This document shows positions 25,801 through 37,310 of a DNA stretch of 64,000 nt, piece by piece (positions within the stretch are counted from its first letter, which is position 1; every line of letters starts with the position of its first letter). The notes beneath the pieces are model-generated. The model had not been told where the DNA came from. It worked only from the letters and a program-made list of their open reading frames with translations, and ran no database searches. The stretch is from Proteromonas lacertae (Eukaryota > Sar > Bigyra > Opalinata > Proteromonadidae), in the NCBI GenBank assembly GCA_002245135.1, contig NGBS01000591.1, forward strand, positions 124,001 through 188,000. Direction: 5' to 3'. The position numbers and the translations under genes were made by a program.

Positions 25801-26098
25801 CTAATAACTTCAACGTAATAGTATAGTTAGCTTGGTATTGCTCTAGAGGAGTACCGCTAATTTCTCCTGTAATAGAATTTAAGGATAAACCCTTGCTTAA
25901 TAATGGTGAAATTGTAAATATTCCTCCCTCAACAGTGATATTTGGATGATTGGGGGTAATTTCACTTCCAACAACATAATCTGGTTTAGGATTGTCGTAA
26001 CTGAAAACATTTTGAGCAATTGAATATGACATGCATAAACCTATAAATGAATAACAAAATAACATACAAATAACAACAAAAATAATGAGTTTTTTCAT
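19884..26098 (-). CDS. Large membrane-anchored surface protein with PA14, discoidin-like and Ig-like modules
   Basis: A signal peptide (MKKLIIFVVICMLFCYSFIG) starts at 26098, with a 26-nt intron ending near 25740. The rest runs about 2,000 residues to TAG at 19884-19886. An early putative Ig (He_PIG) repeat reads GLSLNSITGEISGTP. Two PA14-like modules follow: YWNYTIEGMIYAPGEGTYSF, then NWEGYLKIETSGNYTFNLTS with WLFIDYIELINHKG. A further region with PLPLYFPVLCLIPGDYQFYA comes next. A discoidin (F5/8 C)-like domain (AAYGFDENPNSEWYTNTIPG) and a sushi-like Cys segment follow. At least four more He_PIG repeats have the GLxxDxxSGxISG pattern. The end has a Cys domain, a transmembrane helix (GLIIIVIVVFCLL) and a short basic tail (RKRARSQSTLRR). 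It is probably a cell-surface adhesin that binds glycans. The last 0.95 kb carries many frame breaks. Confidence 0.75.
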
Positions 26099-26241
26099 TT
26101 TGAAATATATTTTGTCAAATGACGCAAACAAGTTTGATATTCACAAGCTTTTTTGTGAATTTCTTTTCTCATTATCTCAATTTAAACCATTTTATATAAA
26201 ATAAATAAGAAAATTATTAATGATTAAATGAAATTAATATT

Positions 26242-27035
26242 TTAAGGTGTTGAAGTCATTGGACATGTTAAATCATAATAATACTTCTTATACGCAGGAA
26301 TAGATATAGGTGTAACTGATATAACAGGAGAAGAATTCTCATTTTTCTTAATCTCTCTATATTCCTTATCCTCCTCCTCCAAAAATTTACTTTGTGTTTT
26401 ATACCATTCTGGAACATTTTCTGGAATGTTTACAAGATCTATATCAAATAATTCTATCAATATCTCACTTATCACTCTTGATTTTATTTTCCATGCTATA
26501 TTCCTATGCTACTTATATATATTTATCATTTAATACTTCTTCAATAATTGAAAAAAATGACCATCTCTGTAATTTCCTCAAACAACCAACCACCACTCCT
26601 GTTACTCTTACTCCAGTTCTATTTTTTCAAAATTATAAAGAGGTTTATATACGTGCAAGTTGTTAATATTGGATAGTTATCTACATTCAACATTAATTGC
26701 AAAGCTTCTTTTATCAATTCATCTGATACTTGCTTATAGTTATTTTCTGTCACTGACCATACATCCAAAGCTAAATGTATCTACCATATCTTATGATTAA
26801 TCATTTATACAACATTAATGTGTTGAGTTTCATAAAAATTTGACAAACTTCTTGATGGAATATCTGGAGATAAATATATGACAGTTTTAAGATGTAATTT
26901 GGATATAAATGGGAAATGTTGTTCTGTTATTGCATTTGATCTATACAACCCTGGTTCCACTATAGCAAATAGAGATGGAACGCTCATATCTATTAATAAT
27001 ATTTTGATAGTAATTATACGACTGTGAGATGACAT
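26242..27035 (-). CDS. OCA/SIW14-type atypical tyrosine phosphatase relative
   Basis: The N-terminal part reads MSVPSLFAIVEPGLYRSNAI, then HFPFISKLHLKTVIYLSPD, which is the SIW14/OCA family start (PPLNFAVVE-GIYRSG, FPFLQ-L-LKT-IYL). An upstream ATG at 27035 adds 16 residues. The active-site region spliced from two exons reads ILTTC, TTGVRVTGVVVGCLRKLQRW. The His before the Cys is missing and the C-x5-R spacing is not kept, as in OCA members that are probably inactive. The end ISEILIELFDIDLVNIPENV and a proline-rich tail close the protein at 26242. One frame break or unusual intron lies near 26500-26530. Yeast family members act in oxidant-stress and inositol pyrophosphate signalling; activity of this one is doubtful. 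Confidence 0.68.
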
Positions 27036-27079
27036 ATTAAAGAAAAAAAAAAAATCAAACCTGTTTGTGCAAAATAAAT

Positions 27080-30000
27080 ATGGATCCTATTCTTTTTTGC
27101 ACTGATTATTGTTGTTCAGTTACATCTGATATAACAAAGTATAATATAAATATATACTTTGTTTATTAGAGTGTTTTTCATTTGCGAAGCAAAGCTAGAT
27201 TATGGTGAATCACTTTTTATAGTAGGCAACAATAATAGTTTAGGGTTGTGGAAACCTAAAAAAGGAATTGAATTGTTTACAACACCAGAAGAGTAAATTT
27301 ACTATCACTCACATCAAGATATCCTATATGGAGAACAAAAGAAGCTGTAAATTTAGCAAGAGATAGTCACATAGAATATAAATATTGTGTATTTTCAGGA
27401 GGTTCATTTTTGGTATTTAAATTAACTACTTAAATCATATAGAGATGGGAATCTTTAGATCACAACAGAATAATAGAACCACATGATGATTACTGCCAAA
27501 TCACAGACTGTCTAGATTCCTACAAAACCTCTGGTTTATTACCAAAAACATATGATAAAACAAAAACTGAAGAAAAACACAAAATTCCTCCTCCAATATA
27601 TGAATATTCACCATCTAACAATGATCACTTAATAATAATGACACTTGTACAAAATATATATATTAATTATTGATTATATGTTATATTTGAATAGCATTTA
27701 CCTATATATTTATATAAAGATAATGATTCAAAAAAATGGTCATTTGAATGGAATGAATCAACAACAGTCCCAATCACAATGAGATCATTTGTAAAAAATA
27801 AAAATTACCGTTGGATCGGATGTGTACAAACATTTACACCAATTAATGATGAAGAAGATATTCCGCTAATAAAATCATTATTAAAACCATACAATTTAAT
27901 ACCAATTTTTATGAATAAAAATCTATTTGAAACATATTATTATGGTTATTGTAAATCATATTTATGGCCTATTATACACAATGTAGTGAATGTTTATGGT
28001 GATTACGTTGAAATTATCACTCCAATCATAATGAATAAATATTGGAAAGCATTTAGAAGTGCTAATAAAATCATCAATAATACTCTAGTTGAACAGTATA
28101 TATATATATATATTCTATTTATATATAGTATTCATGGTGATGAATATATATGGATTATTGATTATCCATTACTACTAATTCCAACATTACTACGTCATAA
28201 AATCAAACAAGGAATCAAAATAGGATATATCTTCTTTGCACCATTTCCAAGTTCAGAATTATTTGGAACTATTAAAGATAGGAGTGTCTTAATAAACTCA
28301 TTATTACAATGTGATATGATTACATTCCCTACTTACAGTTACACTAGACACTTTTTACACGCTTGTCATAGATTATTAAGTGCTAATACTCTTAACACGA
28401 ATGAATGTTGTGCTGAAGTTGAGTTTAATGGTAGATCAATTCCAGTATATTCTGCTTATTGTGGTTTGGATTTAGATTTATATAATGAACTTATTAAATC
28501 AGTTGCTATTGATATTATTAAAGAAGATTTACTGCATATCACTAAAGGTAGAACAGTGATTGGATCAGTGGATAGTTTAGAAAAATTAAGTGGAATTCAT
28601 ATGAAGTTAAATTCATTGTTACTTTTCTATGAAAAACATGGTAAAGAATACAAAGATAAGTTATGTGTTTTATTGTTTGTAATGGAAGGAGAATGTAGAA
28701 TTGATGATATACAATCAACTGAAAGAGAAACGCTTCATTTGATAGAAGAAATTAATAATAAATATCAAGGTGAAGATCCAATAGTTTATTATATTAAAAA
28801 ACCATTCTTTTCAATAGAAGAAAGAATTGCATTATGGAGTATAACAGATATATATTTTACTACCTCTGTTCATAGTGGTGTATCAATAATGCCATTAGAA
28901 TATTGTTATATACATAAACTAATCAAGCCTATCAAGCCAGGTGTAATATTATTGTCTGAGTCAAGTGGTGGTTCAAGACTAGTAAATGGTGGAATAAGAG
29001 TAAATCCATGGAATATAAATGAAATATCCAATATTATACATTATATACTAAACATGCCAATTCAAGAAAAGATATTAAGGCAATTGAAAAATGAAGAATC
29101 TTTTGATTTAGTGAGTGTATCTGAATGGTCTAAATTATTATGTCATTTAATAAAACAAAAGAAAGTGGCGAAAGTATCTGAAACTATTGGATTAGGTTTG
29201 GATTCACAGTTATTAACATTTAAAACTGGATTTAGACATATTCAATTATCTGATATTATACATCAATATAATCAATCTAATAAAAGATTGATATTGTTAG
29301 GTTATGGTGGAACTTTATTGCCTTCAAAATTTGATAAAAGTAAAAAGTATAAATAATATATGTTAGTGTAATTAATAGTATATTGAGATTTCATGAAACG
29401 ATTGATCGAGTGAATGAATTGTTAAGAAAACTATCAAATCAATTAGAAAACAAAGTATTTATCGTGTCAGGAAGATCCAAGGATGAAATAAAAGAATCAT
29501 TTGGTGATATTAAATCTATAGGATTATCAACAGAAAATGGTAATTCATATAAACTACCATATGAGTATATATTATATATTTTTTATTTTTATTTTAGAAA
29601 TGATTGGAGAAGTGTATTGAAGCCACAATATGATAATAATTGGAAGAAAGTAGTATATCAGTTAATGTCATTTTATACACAACGAACTAATGGTTCTATA
29701 TTATCAATAAAAGGATGTAGTGTTGTTTGGGATTATAAGAACGCTGATCCTGATTTTGGACCACAACAAGCCAAGTTTTTGATTGATTTATTGAAGTCTT
29801 ATATTAATATGAATGAGCTAACTGTATATATATATATATTATGTAATTATGTTTAGTTAATCGTTGGAGCTGATTATTTAGAAGTTAGACCAAAAGGAGT
29901 GAATAAAGGATCAGCTGTGAATAACATTTTAGATTTAATAAATACTAAAAATAGCAAGATTGATTTTATATTATGTATTGGTAATGATGATAATGATGAA

Positions 30001-30380
30001 TCTATGTATGAAAGTATAAAGAATTACAATCTGAAGAATATTGATTCATCTATTTATACTGTTACAGTTGGTCAAAAATATAGTAAAGCTGATTTTTATG
30101 TTAATGATTCTATTGAGTTGTTATCTTTATTAGAAGGATTAGCTAAGTTAGTATATATATTAACATATTATAATTATTGTTTAGAATTATAAAAGTAGAT
30201 CGTTAGGTGATATATATGGAAATTCATTTAATTCATATAAAAAGCAATAAGAAATGTGCTAGTGAGTTATTTAGTAGTATGAAAGATATAATAGAAATCA
30301 ATGTAGAAGATAATAATGATAGTGAAGCTGATGAATATGAAGATGAAGAAGAATATGATGATACTTTATGTTTAATATAA
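27080..30380 (+). CDS. CBM20-trehalose-phosphate synthase/phosphatase fusion, probably non-catalytic
   Basis: The N-terminus after a 31-nt intron (27139-27169) reads KVFFICEAKLDYGESLFIVG, NNNSLGLWKPKKGIEL, a CBM20 starch-binding module. A GT20 (trehalose-6-phosphate synthase) domain follows: IWIIDYPLLLIPTLLRHKIK, then GYIFFAPFPSSELFGTI. The usual DYHL is DYPL, HTPFPSSE is FAPFPSSE, the RLD region is GSVDSLEKLSGIHMKL, and the late LRDGMNL motif is HSGVSIMPLEY. The C-terminal TPP (HAD) domain has LGYGGTL in place of DYDGTL, losing the Asp nucleophile. It keeps GRSKDEI, GLSTENG, RPKGVNKGSAV and CIGNDDNDESMY. It therefore looks like a class II TPS pseudoenzyme, plausibly a regulator that senses glucan. 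Frame breaks occur near 27292 and 30249. The end is an acidic tail. Confidence 0.85.
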
Positions 30381-30471
30381 TACATTACAATAAAAACAAC
30401 AATCAACAATAATATAATAACAAAAATATTATTAAACAACAAAAAATGTACTAATTATATTGTGTTTTACT

Positions 30472-31419
30472 CTATTCATCAAAATAAACTGGATTTTTAT
30501 ATAAAGTTTGTCCACCAAAACTACCTTTAAATATTCTAATTACTTCTAATACCATTCTTGGTCCAATTTCTATTAATTCAGTAGTACCATGTCCAGCTTT
30601 CAATTTCTTCTTTATTTCTGATTCTGTAGAAGCATTATCGATAATCTATATACATATAAACTATAATATCACTCATACTTGATAATTTCTAAACCATATT
30701 CTATGATCCATAATATAAAAGCAGAATGCATGATCAATGAATGGTTTACTCTTTGGATGATTGCATGGTACAGCAAATATTTGATTTAACATTTCTTTAA
30801 GTAATTGAAAATGAGGTTTTGAATCAAATGATTCATCAAATATTAAGAGTGGTCTAGAACCCATTAAACAATTTCCTGTTAGTTTCAATTCTTCCATTGT
30901 GTGTACTATATAACAATAATATTAGCATGTATTAAATATACCATTTGATACTAAAAATTTGACAGACTGGTCCATTTGGCGTTTTAGACATCCATAAACA
31001 TAGATCTTGTTTCTTTTTTGTCTATAACAAAAGATATAGATAGAATATATTAATACTTCAAAGAATAAACAAGAGTTACAACCTTTCATTTCTGAGATTT
31101 CGTTTAAAGCAGCTATTCCTTTTCGAATATCAAGCTAAAATAAGTGAATATATTAAATTATAAAGAATACTTTTACATCCATCTTTGCTTGAGGTAAAAG
31201 AGCTTTGAAATTCATCATTAAATGTCTATACCTTGCAATTATACCTCTTGATGCTATAATAAGTACTCTTTGTTTATTTACATATTTATTGGCTTTCTTT
31301 GTCTATGAACACAAAATCAAACACTTTCATACAACAATTTCTGTCTGTTCAGTATCAGACTCTGAGTCATCTAATGATGATGTTCTCTTTCTTTTAATGG
31401 GAAGATCTACAGATGACAT
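30472..31419 (-). CDS. BRX1: Ribosome biogenesis protein BRX1
   Basis: BRX1 is a Brix-domain factor needed for early 60S subunit assembly in the nucleolus. The start MSSVDLPIKRKRTSS gives a basic, acidic-patch N-terminus. RVLIIASRGIIARYRHLMM, the intron-split CNSCLFFE then TKKKQDLCLWMSKTPNGP, and HTMEELKLTGNCLMGSRPL match BRX1 almost word for word. FDHAF-type sequence (FIDHAFCFYIMDHRIWFRNY) follows. Six or so introns of 28-60 nt are present. One extra G near 30990 breaks the frame between KTPNGP and VKFLVSN. The 3' part ends NPVYFDE, TAG. It is convergent with the CBM20-TPS gene, 91 bp apart, and divergent from the hydratase gene, 85 bp apart. Confidence 0.94.
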
Positions 31420-31504
31420 GAAAAATATCAAAATGTAAATCAATTATGAAAGGACGGGTTTTGGTTTTCTGATTCTTAATTTATAAATTAATTTCCTAAC
31501 TCTT

Positions 31505-32413
31505 ATGATGAATAAATTATTTCAATCATCCACTCATAAGTTAACAAAGATAAATTACAAAGTATTTCAATTTCTGTTATTGTGATAGATTAATTCAAAC
31601 AAAGTAGCAGTTTTGACTTTGAATAATCCTCATAAGAAAAATTCATTTTCTGGAGATACTATTAATGAAATTATAAAAGCTATAGATGATATATCTAAAA
31701 ATAGTAAAATTTGTTATTATTTATGATTATTATAGATGTAAGAATGTTAGTATTAAACTCAACAGGAAATATATTTTGTGCAGGAGCTGATTTGAATTGG
31801 TTTAAAGGAACTACACAGTATTATTTATTTTTTAATGATATAATATTTAGATTACCATTAAAAGAAGCATATTCAGCTAATTTGCCGCTTGCTTCAATGT
31901 TAAAGAAATATCATGAATTACCATTTCCTACACTATGCCTTATACAAGGTGATAGTTATGGAGGAGGGTTAGGATTAATATCTGCTTCAACAATATCAAT
32001 AGCTGTTAGAAATTCTTATTTTTGTTTTTCTGAAGCTAAATTGGGATTAATTCCTTCGATTATATCACCATATGTAGTTGATAAAATTGGAGAGAATAAT
32101 GCAAGAAGATATTTTATAACAGCTGAGAGATTTAATGCTGAAGAAGCAAAAAGAATTGGTTTAATAAATGAAATAGTAGAAAATAAAGATGAATTAAAGT
32201 TGAAAGAAGAATGCTTTATAAAACAGATTCTTGACAACAGCTCCTAATATATGTAAAGATGTGAATAATTTACTACATGCAATAAAGAATGAAAAGAGAG
32301 AAAATCTACCAAATAAATGTGCTGAATTATTATCAGAACAACTGCAGAAAGATAATGCGAAAGAAGGTATTAATGCATTTTTATCAAAAAGAAAACCTAA
32401 ATTTGTAGATTAG
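31505..32413 (+). CDS. Enoyl-CoA hydratase family enzyme (methylglutaconyl-CoA hydratase-like)
   Basis: The start MMNKLFQSSTHKLTK is Ser/Thr/Lys-rich and may be a mitochondrial targeting peptide. The crotonase fold follows: VAVLTLNNPHKKNSFSGDTI, FCAGADLNWFKG (oxyanion-hole motif), QGDSYGGGLGLISA and FSEAKLGLIPSIISPYVVDK. ARRYFITAERFNAEEAKRIG is the second-catalytic-region pattern of LiuC-type methylglutaconyl-CoA hydratases of leucine breakdown. A related short-chain enoyl-CoA hydratase role is possible. Introns lie near 31563-31589, 31709-31735 and 31817-31850. One extra base at about 32232 breaks the frame shortly before the end, where LLSEQLQKDNAKEGINAFLS and KRKPKF give the usual family C-terminus. 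Confidence 0.8.
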
Positions 32414-32536
32414 ATAGTTTGTTTTTATTTTTTAATTTTTACTATGATGGTACAAAAATAATTCAAGCAAATACTTGATAATTAAAAATGACTTTTTTGA
32501 ATTTCAGAACAATGGTGAAGTATTTGAATCAATCCA

Positions 32537-33014
32537 ATGATACAATTTCGTCCACTATTGGGAATAGATATAGGAACAATGAAAACTGGACTTGCAATAT
32601 CAAATAATATGAGAACTCATTCTTATCCTTTAGAAGTAATAAAAAATAATGGTATATTGATATTGATTATACTATATTGTAGATAATTGTTATAGAAAAA
32701 TATCAAAAGTAATATCTGAAAAGGATTGTGTTGCTATAGTTGCAGGAGCAGCTTATAATTTAGATGGTTCAGAATCAGCTGCAGTATTTAGATCAAAGGT
32801 GTTTATTAAAACACTATTTGAGAATATAAATATAAAAATACCTTGTATCTTATGGGATGAGACTGGTTCTACTCTAGATGCGATTGTGCTTATGTCAAAT
32901 AAAGGATATGGTAAAAAGAAGCAAATGAATAAAGAAGATGCAGTTGCTGCTTCAATCATTCTTCAATCTTTCCTAAAACAATTACCTTTACCTCCACAGT
33001 ATAATAATTTATAA
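32537..33014 (+). CDS. YqgF/RuvX-like RNase H-fold nuclease
   Basis: ATG at 32537 is in frame and gives MIQFRPLLGIDIGTMKTGLA, the RNase H-fold first strand with its Asp. One 31-nt intron lies after IKNN. ISEKDCVAIVAGAAYNLDGS, FIKTLFENINIKIPCILWDE and TGSTLDAIVL follow, then KKKQMNKEDAVAASIILQSF. This is the bacterial YqgF/RuvX order (GIDxG, IVxGxP-xxDG, DExxST-xA, KxxxDxxAAxxIL). Bacterial YqgF acts in pre-16S rRNA 5'-end maturation, and RuvX was proposed as a Holliday-junction resolvase. In a eukaryote the protein is probably of organelle or bacterial origin; no obvious targeting peptide is seen. An earlier ATG at 32512 is out of frame. The product is about 148 aa and intact. Confidence 0.8.
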
Positions 33015-33091
33015 TTAATAAGTGTATTTAATATATATAAAACAACAATAATTTAATAAAAATAATAAAACAAAACTTAAAATTGTATTAT

Positions 33092-35020
33092 TTATTTATG
33101 ATATTCTTCATATAGTTTCTTTTGTTGTTCATATTGCTTTATCAATTTCTTCTTTAAACTCTTTGATATTTCTTTCCCTTCATTATCTTTTGTTGGAATT
33201 CCATTCTCATCATATTCACTATATTTAGTTTCATCTTTAAACATTTCACTTGGAACAATTTCAGCTTGTTTTTTTCTTTCTTCTTCTTTCTTCAATTTCT
33301 CTTCTTCCATTTTCTTTTTCTTTTCTTCTTTTTCTTTCTTCATATTCAATCTAGCTTCTCTTTCCTTTAATAATTGATTCTTATCATCATATTTCCATAT
33401 TGTTTTATCATTCACATCTTCTAATCTTATTCCAACAAATGGTAAAATATCATCTCTTACTTCATCACATATATCCAATAATTCACCTGTTGATTGTTTA
33501 GCTTTAATTGCCTTACGAATCTTATCTCTAAAATTACTAATAATGTCAATATAAGGAGCAATAATCTTATCAATTGGTTCACTATTTTCAATAGAAAATC
33601 CAATTGATTTATTTGGATTAATCAAGCCAAAACATTTGAATATTTCAGTTACATAATTGCCAATGTATTCTAACACACAACTTCTTGGATTTTCTTCAAT
33701 TAAATACTTATTCATTGCTTTTACTAAATTCTCTAATTCTTCCATTACTGTTGGAGTATCAAAATCATCACATAATGCATTGTATACCTTCTCTTTAGTA
33801 TTGTTTAAATACATTAATAACTCTCTTTCTTTTTTGTCTAAATGTTGATTTCCATCAATGTTATTATTGTATAAATGAGCTTTAATATTTTGAAAGAAAT
33901 CATTAAAGAATTTCTCTTTTGTTACTGATAAATCCATAGCACCATCTGTATAGTTCAAATCTTGATCCCATTTGTGATATAAATAACATAATCTCATTTG
34001 TCTACTTGTATGACTCTTTAAAGCTTCTCTAATTGTAATAAAATTCTTTAAACTTTTTGACATTTTTAATCCATTAATATTCAAATGGCCTGTGTGTAAG
34101 AAGTAATTAACTCCTTGTTTATGATTCAAATAAGCTTCCGTTTGTGCCATCTCATTATCATGATGAGGAAATCTCAGATCTACACCACCTGCATGAATAT
34201 CCATTACTCCATCATCTTCACCTCCATCTCCATATATTTTAAATGTGTCGGTTGACATTGTTGAACATTCTATATGCCAACCTGGTCGACCATTACCCCA
34301 AGGACTTTCCCAGAAAGGTTCACCTGGTTTACTCGCTTTCCATAAGGCAAAATCACTTGGATTGTGTTTTTCTGATGTTGTAGTAGTTGTTTCTTCACTT
34401 TCTTCTGCTTCTTTTGAGTTTCCTACATTCTCTGGGACTAATTTACCATATTTATGATGTGATTTTTGAAAGGCTGGAACATCGAAGTATACTGAACCGT
34501 TAGATTCATATGCATATCCATTCTTAATGATTGTATTAATCATTTCAATCACCTCAGGGATATATTCACTTACTCTTGTTAAAATGTTAGGTTTTAAACA
34601 TCCTAAACTTTCCATATCTTCGAAGAACTCTTTCTCGTATTGTCTAGCAAGGTCAGTAAATTTTACATTCTTTTCGTTAGATCTTTTGATTATTTTATCA
34701 TCAATATCTGTAATGTTCATTACAGAGATTACATCATAATGAAATAGTCAGTCATTATTCTTTGAAGAATATCAAGTGATAAATAAGTTCTGGCATGCCC
34801 TAAATGAGAAGAATCATAAACTGTTGGTCCACAACTGTACCATAACACTCTTCTGCCATGCATAGGCACGAATGTAACCTAAAATATGCATTATTCAATG
34901 AAATTATACTTTTGTTCTTGTCAAACTGTTATACACTTTAACAGGATGAGCTTTGTTCATTAAATCACCTAAATCATTCATTGGCTTTGGTGGATACCAT
35001 GTTGGTTGTTCCTTTGACAT
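33092..35020 (-). CDS. CARS1: Cysteinyl-tRNA synthetase
   Basis: This class I synthetase charges tRNA-Cys. The start [20 protein letters not shown] runs into [11 protein letters not shown], then a 31-nt intron, then [20 protein letters not shown] and [16 protein letters not shown]. The last contains the HIGH-type motif HLGH; the Cys of CGPTVYD binds zinc. [29 protein letters not shown] and [13 protein letters not shown] (KMSKS) are in order. The eukaryotic Lys/Glu-rich C-terminal extension is present, ending [21 protein letters not shown] one-base deletion near 34735 (a T2 where T3 is expected before CATTATGATG) breaks the frame between MTDYF and YDVISVMN. Exon structure is simple: one intron near the 5' end. 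Confidence 0.96.
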
Positions 35021-35164
35021 TTATTCTGAAAAATTCAAGAATGCAAAAATGGGTGAACCAAAATGTTTTTTATTTCCGATAACCAGAAAAATAAAAAAAC
35101 AAATTTCCGAATAAGGAAACACATAATAATAGATAGTCAAATTTCTAATTAATCTAAAAATGTT

Positions 35165-37268
35165 CTACACTGTAGCACGAACAGTAAAATCAGATTTTTC
35201 ATCACCATAGTCATTAATATTACATCTTATCATAATGCAACATTCAGCAACATTATCCTCCAATTTATACCTCTTATTATAGAATTCATTGGGAGTTGAT
35301 GAAAATATCTGATCCCTTGGTGAAGATGTCAACGGAATACAGAAATATTTCTTTACTGTTCCAGTCACAGTATCATATTTATATTTATGAGTACTCCACC
35401 ATTTTAATACATCCATACTATCATCAGGATTAACATCATGTCCAAAATAATCATTCACTATTGTATTAGCATCGAATTTTAGATTGATTAATATTATTAT
35501 TATTATTATTATTGATGGTTATATTTAAAGGTGGAGGTTGTTGTTGTTGTTGTTGTAAATTATAATTATTCATTAAATCTCCTGTTATAGAAGTATCTGT
35601 TGTTGGTAATATTGGAATAGGTATTGTTGATGATAAAGTATTTTGTTTTGGAGAAAATAAATTCTTATAATCTTTCAATGCTTTATACACTGAAAAACTG
35701 GAAGTTTTATTCATTCTATTAATATTACTATTACTATCACCAGAATTCAAAGAATTTAAATTATTATTGGATATAGTAGGAATAATCTTCTTCTTAGATG
35801 ATAAAAATTCAACATCTTTAACAAAGAATTCTTTTATTTGTTTCTTCTCCTCTTCATTAAATATAACCATATCTTTATATCTTGGATCTAATACAGATGC
35901 TAATGGAATAATAATATTCGGTGTAGCACTCCATGGGACAGCAAATTCCTTTTGAATTAATGATCTTAATTCACAACCAACAGGTGTTAATGGCAATACC
36001 CAATCATCTTCTGCGGTTGGATCTCTCAGAAATAACATAGCACAAGTACGAAGTATAGGATATATACAACTAATAGTGTGATATTTTTCACTAAATGACA
36101 TATGAACTATTTCTAATAACGGTGACATTACATCGATTAATTCTTGCAGAGATGAACGAAATTGAGTGGAATAGAAATCATTTTTTAAATCTTCAGGAAT
36201 ATAGTTTTTTATAAATTCCTGAAATATAGACCATTGCTTTTCTAAATTGATTAATGAGTTTAACAGACAAACCCAACAATCATTTTCTCTTATTGAAATT
36301 GGTTTATATTTCAACTCTTTCGTCCATTTATTGTACAAATGATAATCATTTTGAAACACATCAATCACTTTATGTAAAACAGTAATAAAGTGTAATAAAT
36401 CTAAATTCTCATGAGTTTTCATAAACAAAATTGATTTAAACAATCTATCAATTGTATCGGAGAAACAAATCATCACAGATACATTGGATGGTAAGAATTG
36501 TTTACTTATTAATGCATAAACTGAATCTGAAATTATTGACACTGAATCAATTACAATGGCTATTATCTTAGGTGTTATTGGTGCATATGGTTGTAGTATA
36601 CTTTGTATTAAGTTTGATAATAACTGTACAGTCACTGTATTTGGGTTGTATACTCTTGCACCAAGAATGGCTGATTTATAAACGAAATTGTCAGTTATCC
36701 AATAACAACCGATTTGTAGAACATAACTACCTGATATTAGTGGATAAGTTTCTATTGTTAATGAGCAGTAAGAACAACTAACGTATAGTTCTTGAGATAT
36801 TTTGAAAGTAATTTGATTTGAAAAACCTAATAAGCAAGATTTCATATTATCATCTGTTGGGATTGTGAAATTCTCAGATATACCAGCTGTTGTACAAAAT
36901 GATGAAAAAGATTGACTTTGGGATGAAATCGAAAGGTAGGCATTCCATAGAACACATAATCACCAATCTTAATGCCAATTGAGCATCTCTTTGCTTTGAC
37001 ACCTTTGGAACAGCAGTAGGCATTATTGTGTTTGGATATGGATAAACTGATGAAATGTTAAAGTTTGAATGTTCTATTGGTCTTTTATATGGTATGCCCA
37101 TATTCTTACCATGTTTCAACTGAAGATGCCTTCTCATTGCTGTAGTACTTTTGCACTTACCTCTGAACACATTGTGACCACACAAGGTACAGATAGCATA
37201 TGTGTCATTATGACTATCTACGATAAAATTTTCCCAAACAGTACTTCGCCTGACCTTTCCTAAGTCCA
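35165..37268 (-). CDS. BED zinc finger hAT transposase-derived protein A
   Basis: The start MDLGKVRRSTVWENFIVDSH leads into a BED finger, CTLCGHNVFRGKCKSTTAMR with RHLQLKH (C-x2-C...H-x4-H). The hAT body has FTIPTDDNMKSCLLGFSNQ, IIAIVIDSVSIIS, SVMICFSDTIDRLF and IIPLASVLDPRYKDMVIF. The end is a dimerisation-type region (LKWWSTHKYKYDTVTG, FCIPLTSSPRDQIFSS, NVAECCIMIRCN). Where active hAT enzymes have a catalytic Asp and a C-x-x-H, this protein has VIDSV and CFSD, so cleavage activity is doubtful. Poly-Gln, Pro and Asn runs precede the dimerisation region. Frame breaks lie near 36915 and 35462. I see no terminal inverted repeats. It is head-to-head with gene B, 42 bp apart. Confidence 0.78.
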
Positions 37269-37310
37269 TTTTCAGAAACGTGTTCTCAAACCTAAACAAG
37301 CTTTTATTTT

